From assembly GCF_001438845.1 (NCBI RefSeq), contig NZ_JQCL01000080.1, positions 72,061 to 136,060 of the forward strand: a stretch of DNA of 64,000 nt, read 5' to 3'. The position numbers and the translations under genes were made by a program. The notes beneath the pieces were generated by a model, which made no database searches, was not told the DNA's origin, and saw only the letters and a list, made by a program, of their open reading frames with translations. Shown piece by piece: positions 53,995-63,488 of this stretch; the first letter of the stretch is position 1; each line of letters begins with the position of its first letter. Origin of the DNA: Lactiplantibacillus xiangfangensis. GTDB taxonomy: Bacteria; Bacillota; Bacilli; Lactobacillales; Lactobacillaceae.

Positions 53995-56900
53995 ATGAAG
54001 TCAAAGGAAATGTTACACTATAAAATGTATAAAAGCGGTCGCTTCTGGGTGTTTGCGGGAATCTTAGCAACGACTTGGCAACTAGGAACTTTTACTGCAA
54101 GCGCGGATGCACAACCGGCAGCAACGGGTACGCCAGATACTCAAACTGTAGTTGCAGGAACGTCGTCTGATTCAACGTCAAAGGAGACGCCTCTCAAGCA
54201 ACCAGCTAATTCTGCCGCACCTGCGACTAATGATAGTCAGGCACAGGGGCAACCGATTAATTCGCAATCTGAAAACAATAATGATCTCCTGGATAAGCCG
54301 CAAAGAGTTGATCAAAGTTCTAGTGCGGTACCTACCTCGGACGGAAATAAAAGCGTTCAGTCAGAAACACAATCAACAGAATCTTCTGAAGCCAAGTCAG
54401 CTTCGGAGCGGGCTAAGCCGATTGAACAACAGTCTGCGGCACCAGTAACTAACAACAATGCTGACAGCGCTAATCTAACGTTAGTTCAAAAAACTAATCA
54501 GCAGGAGAGCGGTCCTATAAACGATGGAGCGGGAGACGATGTTGCTTCAAAAGAAAGCGCTACCATTGGAGCAACTAAATTAGCGATGATTCGACCAATG
54601 TCACTTAAATTAGCAAAAGCTAATATGCTGCGGAATACCCAACCGGTGACGCCAGCGAAAGACTATGCTGGTTACCAGGCTGCAGATCCTGACAAAAAGG
54701 GTCTTTTTGGAACCAGTGAATGGTGGATTGATCCTACGGGTACCCCGTATACGTTGCACATTGGTGCTGGTACCTTAGCAGACACAACTTATAGTTGGGA
54801 TTATTCTATTGATGGTGTTGATCCGGAGACACCATGGGTCGATAATTCACTTAAAATTGACAAGATTATCATTGAAGATCCAGTCGTAGCGGCACCATCA
54901 GTACCCGCTTTGTTTGCAAATCTTACTAATTTGACACAAATTGAAGGATTAGGACTTTTAGATACGAGTCAAGTGACTGATATGTCATACATGTTTCAAG
55001 ATGATCTTAATCTAACCAGTTTAGACGTGGGCAATTGGGATGTGAGTCATGTTCAGAATTTCCGCAAAATGTTTTTGGGAACATTGAACGTATCCGTGCT
55101 AAATATTAGTCAATGGAATACTAGTAGCGCAATTGACATGAATGGAATGTTCACCAGTTCTGGTGTTAAAGCATTAGATGTCAGTCAATGGAATATGGAG
55201 AAAGTAACTAACAATAGAGGGATGTTTAACTACGGGGCGTATACACCGGGTGGTATGATAGCAGAGTTTAGCTTATTAAAGAAGTTAACCGTTGGCTCAG
55301 CGTTTAAATTTGTCGGTGAAACTGAACGTTCTGCTGATATTGGTCGTACTAGCAGGGATTACCCTTACACGGAGCGGTGGATTAATAGCAAAACACATCA
55401 AGTTTACGATGAAAAAGAAATTTCAAAGTTATATGATGAGACAGCGGCAGGGGCAGCGACCTATGAAGCTGAGACTGACGAGATTGATCACAGTATATTA
55501 AATACATTTGGTTTTGAAATTTTTTTAAACGATTATGATTGGGATCTTGGCTGTGGTGCAAATTTCAACAATTCCCGTGGAAATGTGTTTGTAATTCACA
55601 ATCGTTCATCAAATATATCCTATCAAGGTGATGTGGATGTGACTAAGCTAGGGAGTTATCCGATTACAATTAGTTATACCGATGATATTGGTCACACAAT
55701 TGTAGGTCAGCCAAGTCTTGTGACTGTTATAGATCCGGGTGATAGTCAAGCCTATATTACAAGCTCTAATATGACACTAGTTGTGGGGCCGAAGCTTACT
55801 ACGGAAACTGTGAATGATGCTATAGAGAATTCAGTTGGTGGTAAAACCTATGATGGCAGGCCAATGATGTACGAGGAAACAATCTATATGATGGATGACA
55901 ATAGCCTCATGTTGGATTACATTCCAACGTATATTCCTGAAACTTATTCGATTGTATACGAGTATGAAATGGCGCCGGGTGAGGATCAGGTAACAATTAC
56001 CAGTAAAAGTACGCTCAACATCATCAAGACAGCCGCCACCGTAAAATTAAAGCCAACCACGATTATCGCTGGTCCAGATGCTAAATCGTGCTTTAATAGC
56101 AGTGACTACTTTGCTGGCGGTTTGGACGGTACGGGTCAGCATGCGTTAACGGCGTCCGATGTAACGTTTGGTGGCTTAGACGCGATTAAATTTGACCAGC
56201 CCGGTAAATATCGGATTACGGCTTCGTATGAAGACGTGTCGGGTAACCAGATTGAAGCCATGCCGGAATATGTTACGGTTATTCCGAATACGGCGCAACT
56301 GGAATTACAACCGGTCACTATGATAGCCAGCCCGAATGTTAAATTCGATCCAACTAGCGTCATTAAAGTGGGAACCACCGCTTTTGGTACCCCGATGACG
56401 ACGGACAATGGTCTGACCATTACGAGTCAAGTTGACGCGCAAACGGCCGGCCAGTATTTAGTAACGGTTAGCTATACTGACGCATCCGGCAATGTGATCA
56501 CTAAGGATACCCAGGCGACGGTCGAAAATCATTTGGCTATTCAGACCGAACCAGTCGACATGATGCAGGGCCAAACCTTTAACCAGACTAAGGGAATTTT
56601 ATCAGCGGTTGATTCGGCGGGCAATGCGATTGATTTTGCCAAACTTAGTTACGATACAGCGGCTCTAGACGTTAATCAGCCCGGGACTTATCAGGTTAAG
56701 GTAAGTTATACCGATCAGTTTGGTAATGCCACTGACGCTACCATTCCGGTCACCGTGCACGCAAATGAAGTTGTACTCAAGACGGTACCGGTGATTAACT
56801 TATGGTTGGGTGAACAGCTTGATCCTACTCAGGCGGTAATTAGCGCTACGGTCAATGGTCAGGTGATTTCTAAGGATGAGTTGTCTTATGACGTTCAACA

Positions 56901-57837
56901 AATCAATACAGAAAAGCCTGGAACATATCAGCTTGGGATTAGTTATCAAAGTCAAGCTGTTCAGGCGGTTCCCGTGACGGTCAGCGCGGCTAGTTTAGTT
57001 GTCGTACCAGCGGTTACCATTACTCAAGGAGCGACCTTCGACGTTGCCAGTCTGATTAAACAAGCAACCGATGCTTTTGGTCAAACGTTAGCCCCAACGG
57101 CGTTACGCTATTCGGACACCGTGGATACTTCTAAAGTTGGTCAGCAACGGGTCACCGTGACCAATCAAGATGTATTTGGTAATGTTTTGACTCAGTCCGT
57201 AACAGTTACGGTACAGGCTGCTGCGGTGAAGCCGACACCGGAACCAGAGCCGAAACCAGACCCAGACCCAGACCCAGACCCAGACCCAGACCCAGACCCA
57301 GACCCAGACCCAGAACCAAAGCCAAATCCAGATCCAACACCGAATCCGAAGCCGGAACCAACACCAGATTCAGAGCTTAAACCAAAACCAGAGCCAACGC
57401 CGGAACCAGAACCGGTGCCAGCACCAAATCCAGCACCAGTGACTAAGTCGACACTAACAGTACCAACTCCGGAACCAGCAACGCCAGTGGTTAAACCACA
57501 ACCAACGACGCCCAAACCACAACCAGCTCCGGTAGCACCAGTGGTCAAAACACAATCAGCGACGCAATGGACAACTGATTCAGTTCAGACAACGCTGGTA
57601 CCAAAGCAACGAGTCAGGACGCATCGGCAACTGGCAAAAGTAATGCCAGCTAGTAGTGCAATCAGTGGGATTACTGTTAATCCGACGCAAAAGGCAGCCC
57701 CAACGCAAACTCAATCCACGACGTTGCCAACAACCACTGAAGCCCACACTGAATTGTTAGCCTCACTATTGGGTCTGATGATGTTAGGAACGGGCTTAGC
57801 TTTTTCCAAATGGATGACTAAGCGACGCCAAAACTAA
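53995..57837 (+). CDS. large LPxTG-type surface adhesin with BspA-like and Ig-like domains
   Basis: The 1280-residue protein opens with a [13 protein letters not shown] signal peptide (YSIRK-like, cleavage near SASADA). A Ser/Gln/Asn/Ala-rich region (about 40-200) precedes a BspA-like DUF285 region (about 225-430: [29 protein letters not shown]). Several bacterial Ig-like (Big_3) domains follow to about 1080, e.g. [16 protein letters not shown] Pro-rich wall-spanning stretch contains the Asp-Pro repeat. It ends in LPTTTE, a hydrophobic helix and [15 protein letters not shown] precedes the ATG. It is not a close paralogue of the MucBP pair. It lacks MucBP repeats. Confidence 0.88.
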   Translation: MKSKEMLHYKMYKSGRFWVFAGILATTWQLGTFTASADAQPAATGTPDTQTVVAGTSSDSTSKETPLKQPANSAAPATNDSQAQGQPINSQSENNNDLLDKPQRVDQSSSAVPTSDGNKSVQSETQSTESSEAKSASERAKPIEQQSAAPVTNNNADSANLTLVQKTNQQESGPINDGAGDDVASKESATIGATKLAMIRPMSLKLAKANMLRNTQPVTPAKDYAGYQAADPDKKGLFGTSEWWIDPTGTPYTLHIGAGTLADTTYSWDYSIDGVDPETPWVDNSLKIDKIIIEDPVVAAPSVPALFANLTNLTQIEGLGLLDTSQVTDMSYMFQDDLNLTSLDVGNWDVSHVQNFRKMFLGTLNVSVLNISQWNTSSAIDMNGMFTSSGVKALDVSQWNMEKVTNNRGMFNYGAYTPGGMIAEFSLLKKLTVGSAFKFVGETERSADIGRTSRDYPYTERWINSKTHQVYDEKEISKLYDETAAGAATYEAETDEIDHSILNTFGFEIFLNDYDWDLGCGANFNNSRGNVFVIHNRSSNISYQGDVDVTKLGSYPITISYTDDIGHTIVGQPSLVTVIDPGDSQAYITSSNMTLVVGPKLTTETVNDAIENSVGGKTYDGRPMMYEETIYMMDDNSLMLDYIPTYIPETYSIVYEYEMAPGEDQVTITSKSTLNIIKTAATVKLKPTTIIAGPDAKSCFNSSDYFAGGLDGTGQHALTASDVTFGGLDAIKFDQPGKYRITASYEDVSGNQIEAMPEYVTVIPNTAQLELQPVTMIASPNVKFDPTSVIKVGTTAFGTPMTTDNGLTITSQVDAQTAGQYLVTVSYTDASGNVITKDTQATVENHLAIQTEPVDMMQGQTFNQTKGILSAVDSAGNAIDFAKLSYDTAALDVNQPGTYQVKVSYTDQFGNATDATIPVTVHANEVVLKTVPVINLWLGEQLDPTQAVISATVNGQVISKDELSYDVQQINTEKPGTYQLGISYQSQAVQAVPVTVSAASLVVVPAVTITQGATFDVASLIKQATDAFGQTLAPTALRYSDTVDTSKVGQQRVTVTNQDVFGNVLTQSVTVTVQAAAVKPTPEPEPKPDPDPDPDPDPDPDPDPDPEPKPNPDPTPNPKPEPTPDSELKPKPEPTPEPEPVPAPNPAPVTKSTLTVPTPEPATPVVKPQPTTPKPQPAPVAPVVKTQSATQWTTDSVQTTLVPKQRVRTHRQLAKVMPASSAISGITVNPTQKAAPTQTQSTTLPTTTEAHTELLASLLGLMMLGTGLAFSKWMTKRRQN
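57261..57314 (+). repeat. hexanucleotide tandem repeat encoding (Asp-Pro)n
   Basis: Nine perfect CCCAGA units in a row lie in frame in the wall-spanning region of the adhesin. Because the unit is 6 nt, slippage would change length without a frameshift. Confidence 0.95.
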
Positions 57838-57876
57838 TTTTGATTGTTGAATAATTTTAGTCTTAAAGATTTAGTT

Positions 57877-58512
57877 TTACTCGGTTAAAGCGTGGGGTGC
57901 GCCTTCCTGTTCAAAGACGCGTTGGACTGCTGGGCGTGAGCGCATGATCTCATCGAATTTTTTAAGGCTAGGAAGGTCGGCAAAGAAATAGTTGAGTCGT
58001 TGCATCCAGTTGGTCATGACGAATAAATAAGGATCTGCAACGCTGAGCTGATCGCCCATCAAGTAGGGACCATGGGTGGCGAGGTGCTGATCAACGTAGG
58101 CCAGACGCAGCTTGACCCGTGACCACACTAGCTTTTTAGAATCAGGGGTATTTGGTAGCCAGTTACCTTTCCGGAAAGGCGAAATGAAATTTTTATGTAA
58201 TTCTGTTGCGATGTAGTTGAGCCACGTGCGTTCTTTCCAATAGTTATGGGTATTATAAGCAGGTAGGTTGCCGTGGGACGACTGCTGTTCGATAAATTCC
58301 AAGATAACCGCGCACTCGGTCATTAAAGGTAGGTCATTTGTCTTCAATGCTGGGACGTAAGATTTGGGATTGAGCGCACTGTAATCGCCCTTTGACCAAG
58401 TCTTGCTATCCAAGTTCACTTTTTCTAGTTGATAAGGTAGACCAAGTTCTTCTAATAAAATGTGGGGTGCCATGGAACTTGCACCGGATGCGTAGAATAA
58501 GGTTAATGTCAT
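57877..58512 (-). CDS. glutathione S-transferase family protein
   Basis: The 211-residue protein has the thioredoxin-like GST N-domain ([24 protein letters not shown], with a serine near the usual catalytic position and the cis-Pro in SYVPAL followed by [10 protein letters not shown]) and an all-helical C-domain ([15 protein letters not shown]). It resembles bacterial beta-class GSTs that act in detoxification. AGAGGA precedes the ATG. It is convergent with the adhesin gene. Its 3' end is duplicated upstream of that gene. Confidence 0.88.
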   Translation of the reverse strand: MTLTLFYASGASSMAPHILLEELGLPYQLEKVNLDSKTWSKGDYSALNPKSYVPALKTNDLPLMTECAVILEFIEQQSSHGNLPAYNTHNYWKERTWLNYIATELHKNFISPFRKGNWLPNTPDSKKLVWSRVKLRLAYVDQHLATHGPYLMGDQLSVADPYLFVMTNWMQRLNYFFADLPSLKKFDEIMRSRPAVQRVFEQEGAPHALTE

Positions 58513-58732
58513 AATTTTTTATTCCTCTTTTTCAAGATAGCATAACAGGTGTTTGCTGAGACAATGAAAAATTTAGGTAAATTTTGGGTTAATAATTTTT
58601 AGAGAGACCGATGTGGTCTGAAAATCCAATTGGGTATTTTGGATAGTCTAAAAGACGGTTTTAGCTCATAAAGAAGCGCCATGTCGCAATATTATCAGCG
58701 GCATGGCGTTTTTATGATGTAATCAAAATTTA

Positions 58733-59479
58733 TTAATCTGAAATAAAGTCTGTCGCCAACTGAAGCACCGTTTTCCGAGCAGTACCATCTAAACGGTGGC
58801 TGGCACCGGGGATGAGGTGGAAGGTACTGTTTTGATAGACGTTGTCGTAGCGTTGTGAAGCATGGTTGGAAACGATGTTATCGGCGTCTCCGTGAATCAA
58901 GCAAACGGGACCAGTGTAATTTTGTGCGGTCTCGTAGATGGGGAGCAATTGTGCCGTGCGAAGGTAAAAGCCGCCCAAGACCTTGCCGTTATCCATTGGT
59001 AGTTGCGCAGGAATGTGATGTGGGTCGTAAATGAGGCCACGGGTGTGCCCGGCAATTGCATCGTCTTTAAGGGTCGCAGCGGGGGCCATGAGAACTAATT
59101 TATGAATCAAGTCGGGATAGTAGCCGGCTAACATGCTGGCCACCACACCACCTTGAGAATGACCCAATAGGTCGATCTGTTTAGGTGCAAGTCGGGTCTG
59201 AACGGCTGTCAAAACGGCTTGAGCGTCGGCAATTTCATTGAGTACGGTCATGTTGATGAAATCGCCATCACTGTTGCCATGACCGTTAAAATCAAACCGC
59301 ACCGTGCCCACGCCAATTTCGCGTAGGTGCTCTGCGAGTTGGACTAGTAAGGCCGTGTCCGTATAACCCCGGTTACCCGTAAAGCCGTGCATGAGAATGG
59401 CAATCGTGCCATTAGGTTGGGGTGCTGGTTCATAAATACCAGCTAAAGTTAAGCCGTCACGTGTTACGTTAAATTCCAT
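58733..59479 (-). CDS. cinnamoyl (feruloyl) esterase-like alpha/beta hydrolase
   Basis: The 248-residue serine hydrolase closely follows the Lactobacillus johnsonii LJ0536 cinnamoyl esterase pattern: oxyanion HGFTGNRG, FDFNGHGNSDG, NMTVLNEI, nucleophile elbow GHSQGGVVASMLAG and MAPAATLKDDA. The triad is read as Ser108, Asp200, His228. Such enzymes release ferulic, caffeic or coumaric acid from plant esters. The TLKDDAIAGHTRG to LGGFYLR stretch matches the lid insert that binds the phenolic ring. GGAGG precedes the ATG. It is probably monocistronic. It may connect with the flavin reductase at 42-44 kb. Confidence 0.85.
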   Translation of the reverse strand: MEFNVTRDGLTLAGIYEPAPQPNGTIAILMHGFTGNRGYTDTALLVQLAEHLREIGVGTVRFDFNGHGNSDGDFINMTVLNEIADAQAVLTAVQTRLAPKQIDLLGHSQGGVVASMLAGYYPDLIHKLVLMAPAATLKDDAIAGHTRGLIYDPHHIPAQLPMDNGKVLGGFYLRTAQLLPIYETAQNYTGPVCLIHGDADNIVSNHASQRYDNVYQNSTFHLIPGASHRLDGTARKTVLQLATDFISD

Positions 59480-59581
59480 CTTGAGAAGCCTCCATTTTTC
59501 ATTGGTACCTCTCTAGGATAGTCGGAAATTGTTAATATTGCTAAACTTTTTTGAAAGGCAGTGGCGCATTCCCATTAATTA

Positions 59582-59848
59582 CTAGTGCCACTCGGTCAGC
59601 AGTGCGATAAAGATGGCGGCAATGTACGCCGACATTAGGCGTTCTCGGATGCCAGCGGGGAGTTGCCGCAAGGGCCGCGTTTTGAGACTACTAATGATGA
59701 CTAAGAGAATCATGGTAGCGCTGACGCCTAGGTTGAGGTAGGCAAATTTTTGACTGGTAACGATCCCGGACCAATGTGCTAACCCAATCAGCAAGTTTAA
59801 AAAACAGCCGATGACAATCGTGACCCACAAGTTATTTAAACGTTTCAT
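59582..59848 (-). CDS. small three-helix membrane protein of unknown function
   Basis: The ATG at 59848 follows GGGGGTG and gives 88 residues with three hydrophobic helices (about 8-28, 36-56, 70-86) and a positively charged start (MKRLNN) and loop. I do not recognise the family. An upstream in-frame start would add 39 residues without a ribosome-binding site. It is downstream of dxs in the same direction, but a strong terminator separates them. Confidence 0.6.
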   Translation of the reverse strand: MKRLNNLWVTIVIGCFLNLLIGLAHWSGIVTSQKFAYLNLGVSATMILLVIISSLKTRPLRQLPAGIRERLMSAYIAAIFIALLTEWH

Positions 59849-59945
59849 CAGCGCACCCCCATCAGAATTAAAACAATCGCATTGACCATACACCCGCTCG
59901 AAGTGAATTTCGATTACAAATTTTTGTACGGTCATTATCCAAACC

Positions 59946-59990
59946 AAATAGCCCGGTAAAACCACCTAAGATGGGTTTACCGGGCTATTT
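59946..59990 (-). terminator. terminator after dxs
   Basis: A perfect 15-bp inverted repeat (59946-59960 with 59976-59990) with GC-rich core and T-run on the minus strand follows the dxs stop. Confidence 0.85.
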
Positions 59991-60012
59991 GTGTTTATAG
60001 GACTGTTAAAAA

Positions 60013-61758
60013 TTAGTTCAAATGCGTTGTAATTTCAGTGACCACTTGTTCAGGGGTGAGTTTGAATTCGTGCCAGAGCGCCGCGGTCGTTTCATGGTCG
60101 TTGAACCGTTTGGCAGCACCCAGGTTAATCACGTGCATGGCAGTATCACCATAATGGCGACTAACTTTCTCACCAAACCCACCACTCAGGCTAGCTTCTT
60201 CTAGCGTCACGACTAGTTTGTGGGTTTCATTTAACCGGTTTAAGGTTGCCGTATCAAGTTCTGAAATGTCACGCGGATCAATGACCGTCGCGTCAACTTG
60301 ATGATTTAGTAATTGTTGTTGGACCTGTTCCGCTAACGGCAATAAACTTCCCACACCGATAATGGCTACGTCTTTACCCGCATGCAAGGTGTGCATTTGA
60401 TGAACATCAAAGTCTGGTGCTAACGGTGCCGAATGCACTCCGTTACTAGGCACGCGGATCGCCACGGGCCCGGTCGGTTGATGGAGTGACCAACGCATCA
60501 TTGCGGCTAACTCTTCCTTGGTAGTTGGTGCTAAGTAGGTCAGGTTAGGAATGTTGCTGAGCATCGCAATATCAAAAATTCCTTGATGGGTAGGGTCGCC
60601 AGCACTAATTCGACCACCTGAGACCATGATTGTGACGGGCAACTGGTTGATTCCTAAGTCGTGCGACAATTGATCGTAAGCCCGTTGGAGGAACGTGCCA
60701 GAATGAAAGACGATCGGCCGTAAGCCTTGCTGTGCTTGACCCGCTGCGAAGGTGATTGATTCTTGTTCAGCAATTCCAACGTCAAAGTAACGGTTAGGAT
60801 GGCGGTTGCCGAAACGTTTCAAGTCGTAACCACCAGGGATGGCCGCTGTAATGGCCGTCAGCGGTGTGTGTTGAGTCGTTAATTCATCTTCGAGCACGCT
60901 GTGGATGGTATCGTTATAACTTTCACCAGTTGCGGGGTGTAACGTGGTCCCCGTTTTTAGGTCAAATGGGACGTGCCAATGGAAGGCTTCCTTATTTTCA
61001 ATGGCGGGAGCGTAACCGTGGCCCTTTTCGGTGTGAACGTGAAGAACGACAGGGTGATCGATATCTTTGATGGCTTTAAAAGCGGCCAGCATGCTAGCGA
61101 GGTCGTTGCCGTTATCGACATAACGGTAATCTAATCCCATGGCTTTGAATAAGTTATTTTCACTTTGCCCCTGGGTGTCACGGAGTTCCTTTAAGTTGCG
61201 ATATAAGCCACCGTGATCTTCAGCGATTGCCATCCCGTTATCGTTGACTAAGATAATTAGGTTGGAATGTAGCGTGGCCGCGATGTTTAAGCCTTCTAAG
61301 GCCAAACCACCGGATAACGAACCGTCACCGATAACGGCCATTACGTTGCCGGATTTGTTTTGTAAATCCCGAGCACTGGCCATCCCCGTTGCGAGTGCAA
61401 TCGAAGTGGACGTGTGCCCGATGTTGAAGTAGTCGTGGGGACTTTCTTCTGGTGATGTGTAGCCACTGACATCGTCGTAGTGGGCCGGGTCAAGCCAGGC
61501 TTCTTTACGGCCAGTTAAAATTTTATGGGTATAGGCTTGGTGTGAAACGTCCCAGACGACTTTGTCGATTGGTGAATTGAAGACCGTGTGAAAAGCAATG
61601 GTCAGTTCAACGACGCCCAGGTTAGGGCCAACGTGACCGCCAGTTTGGCTCACCTTGGTGAGTAACACGTGGCGAATTTCAGTTGCTAATTCTGTTAACT
61701 CGGTCAGTGATAACGGTTTGAGGTCGGCCGGCTGATTGATTTTATTTAAAATGTTCAT
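60013..61758 (-). CDS. dxs: 1-deoxy-D-xylulose-5-phosphate synthase
   Basis: DXS condenses pyruvate and glyceraldehyde 3-phosphate with TPP; the product feeds isoprenoids (MEP route), thiamine or pyridoxal. The protein shows GGHVGPNLGVVELT, WDVSHQAYTHKIL, the TPP motif GDGSLSGGLALEGLN, the central AEQESITFAAG and a transketolase C-domain. The ATG at 61758 (581 residues, a little shorter than the usual about 620) fits AGTGAG; a TTG at 61782 would add eight residues. No other MEP gene is near, and lactobacilli normally use mevalonate, so its role is open. Confidence 0.9.
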   Translation of the reverse strand: MNILNKINQPADLKPLSLTELTELATEIRHVLLTKVSQTGGHVGPNLGVVELTIAFHTVFNSPIDKVVWDVSHQAYTHKILTGRKEAWLDPAHYDDVSGYTSPEESPHDYFNIGHTSTSIALATGMASARDLQNKSGNVMAVIGDGSLSGGLALEGLNIAATLHSNLIILVNDNGMAIAEDHGGLYRNLKELRDTQGQSENNLFKAMGLDYRYVDNGNDLASMLAAFKAIKDIDHPVVLHVHTEKGHGYAPAIENKEAFHWHVPFDLKTGTTLHPATGESYNDTIHSVLEDELTTQHTPLTAITAAIPGGYDLKRFGNRHPNRYFDVGIAEQESITFAAGQAQQGLRPIVFHSGTFLQRAYDQLSHDLGINQLPVTIMVSGGRISAGDPTHQGIFDIAMLSNIPNLTYLAPTTKEELAAMMRWSLHQPTGPVAIRVPSNGVHSAPLAPDFDVHQMHTLHAGKDVAIIGVGSLLPLAEQVQQQLLNHQVDATVIDPRDISELDTATLNRLNETHKLVVTLEEASLSGGFGEKVSRHYGDTAMHVINLGAAKRFNDHETTAALWHEFKLTPEQVVTEITTHLN

Positions 61759-61848
61759 ACGATCGCTCACTTTCTGTTTCAAGGTTACTTTAATAGGGTA
61801 GCACCTTCGAGTAACGCTAAGACAAGCCCTTTTCGAAAAAAGGCAGAA

Positions 61849-61887
61849 AAAAACCGTTCAGAAATTTAAAGTTTTTGAACGGTTTTT
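61849..61887 (-). terminator. terminator after pepD
   Basis: AAAAACCGTTCA pairs with TGAACGGTTTTT across a 15-nt loop, with A/T runs on both sides; it follows the pepD stop on the minus strand. Confidence 0.75.
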
Positions 61888-61927
61888 ACCATCGCAACGT
61901 TATGATTCTCGGCAATTAGGCGTTGAA

Positions 61928-63367
61928 TTATAAGTTTAAATCGGTTTGATAATTTAATGGTGACATATCAGTACTCTTAGTAATTAAATCCGCGGTTAAG
62001 GTTTGCATTGCTTGAATCGCCATGTCGGCGGCTTCCTGGTTGGCTTGGGTTAATTTAGCCGTTAAGGCGTCGCCGGTGAGTGCTGCAATTTCATGGTCAG
62101 TCACAATTAGGTGGTGACCGAGTGCAATTGCTAATTCCTTTTGCGCAGCTTGCATGTCGCCGTGAAGTTCGTGGTAGTGCGCGTCAACGAGTACGCCAAC
62201 GTGCTTAAAAATCCAGTAGGCGGAAGTTGGGTCATACTTTTCAGTCGCCACTTGGTAAGCTGCAGGGGTGTCACTAGCCCCGGCGTAAAATGGAACGTAG
62301 ACACTTTCGGCAGCCACACCCATGGCTAACCAGTGAATGCCACAAGTTTCTTTAGGCAGATCTTCACGAATTTGTAAGACGTGTGATTCTTGCGTTTTAG
62401 CAAGGCTGATTGGCCGGTAAGTGTGTTTTTCCGCTTTCGTGCCGTTACCGACGGGATCAAACGGTGTCCCTTCATAATGGGAAGCTAAGTAGTGTTGCAC
62501 CTGATCGATGTGGATCAACCCACTTGCCCGTTGAATGAAGGGTAAGGTAAACGACTCTGGTTCTTGTGGCACGTCCGGTGTGAAGTACTTTTGCCCGTAC
62601 CAAACGCGGGGGGTGTTGTAATGAAGGTCAGAGAGGTCGGCCGTCCCGAAAACTTCGCGGAAGTTTAGCCCGTTGTCCATTGAAGCTAATTGGTTGTCTA
62701 ATACAAAATTACGGATTCCCTTAGCGTATAAGAAGTTGTCATGATCAGCTAAATCAATTTCTTGAATGGCTAACTGGTTGGCCACGACGGCGTACGCGTC
62801 GTCCGGAATCCGCTGAGCGACCCAATAATGGCCGGCCCCCGTTTCCATGTACCAGACTTCGTCAGCGTCACTAAATAAAATTCCGTTGGTTTCGTAGGTT
62901 CCGTGATCTTCAACAATGCGGCCGAGATGTTCAACACCTTCACGTGCGGAGTGGATGTATGGCAAGGTTACGGTGACCATGGCTTCTTCACCAATCCCGT
63001 CTTTGACGTAAGGATCAGCGGCCAAGACCCGGGCGTTGCAGTAGGCACTTTCAGTCGCACTCATGGCGACCCCGTATTCATTGATCCCGTCTTCTTCAAA
63101 CAAACCGTATTTAGGCGTCCATTCGGGGGTCGCCGTATATTTGGCCTGAATGGTTGGCAAGGTCATCGTAAACGGGTGGTCTTCATCATTTGATTTGAAG
63201 ACTTGGGGTGTCGCAAATTCAGTATGGGGATGAACGACGAATTTTTTTGCCCAAGCGGACCGGGAGTCCTCGTTACGACCAATCATAGTGGAGCCGTCCG
63301 CGCTGGCATTTTTACCAACGAGGATACTCGTACAAGCAGAATAAGGATTAAACTGATGGGTCAGCAT
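61928..63367 (-). CDS. pepD: C69-family dipeptidase PepD
   Basis: PepD is an Ntn-hydrolase that cleaves a broad range of dipeptides. The N-terminus MLTHQFNPYSACTS carries the nucleophile Cys12, which becomes N-terminal after short propeptide removal in relatives. It is followed by GRNEDSRSAWAKKF, GVAMSATESAY and the YMETGAGHYWVAQRIPD block. The ATG at 63367 (479 residues) is set by AAGAAGGAAG; the upstream in-frame ATG adds 21 residues without support. Its size matches PepDA of other lactobacilli. It has no signal peptide, so it is cytosolic. Confidence 0.93.
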   Translation of the reverse strand: MLTHQFNPYSACTSILVGKNASADGSTMIGRNEDSRSAWAKKFVVHPHTEFATPQVFKSNDEDHPFTMTLPTIQAKYTATPEWTPKYGLFEEDGINEYGVAMSATESAYCNARVLAADPYVKDGIGEEAMVTVTLPYIHSAREGVEHLGRIVEDHGTYETNGILFSDADEVWYMETGAGHYWVAQRIPDDAYAVVANQLAIQEIDLADHDNFLYAKGIRNFVLDNQLASMDNGLNFREVFGTADLSDLHYNTPRVWYGQKYFTPDVPQEPESFTLPFIQRASGLIHIDQVQHYLASHYEGTPFDPVGNGTKAEKHTYRPISLAKTQESHVLQIREDLPKETCGIHWLAMGVAAESVYVPFYAGASDTPAAYQVATEKYDPTSAYWIFKHVGVLVDAHYHELHGDMQAAQKELAIALGHHLIVTDHEIAALTGDALTAKLTQANQEAADMAIQAMQTLTADLITKSTDMSPLNYQTDLNL

Positions 63368-63488
63368 AAACTTCCTTCTTTCTATAATAGTTAACTTTAC
63401 TGATTTAATTTTATCATTTTTGCGAATCAATGCGTATTTTTTAGTTATAATAAGGACGGCTTAAAATACATATAAAGAAGGTCTAGTT

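Noticed and set aside
57192-57548. Gly/Ser-rich minus-strand frame opposite the Pro-rich adhesin stalk
   Set aside because: It is the mirror of the Asp-Pro repeats, with no start signal.
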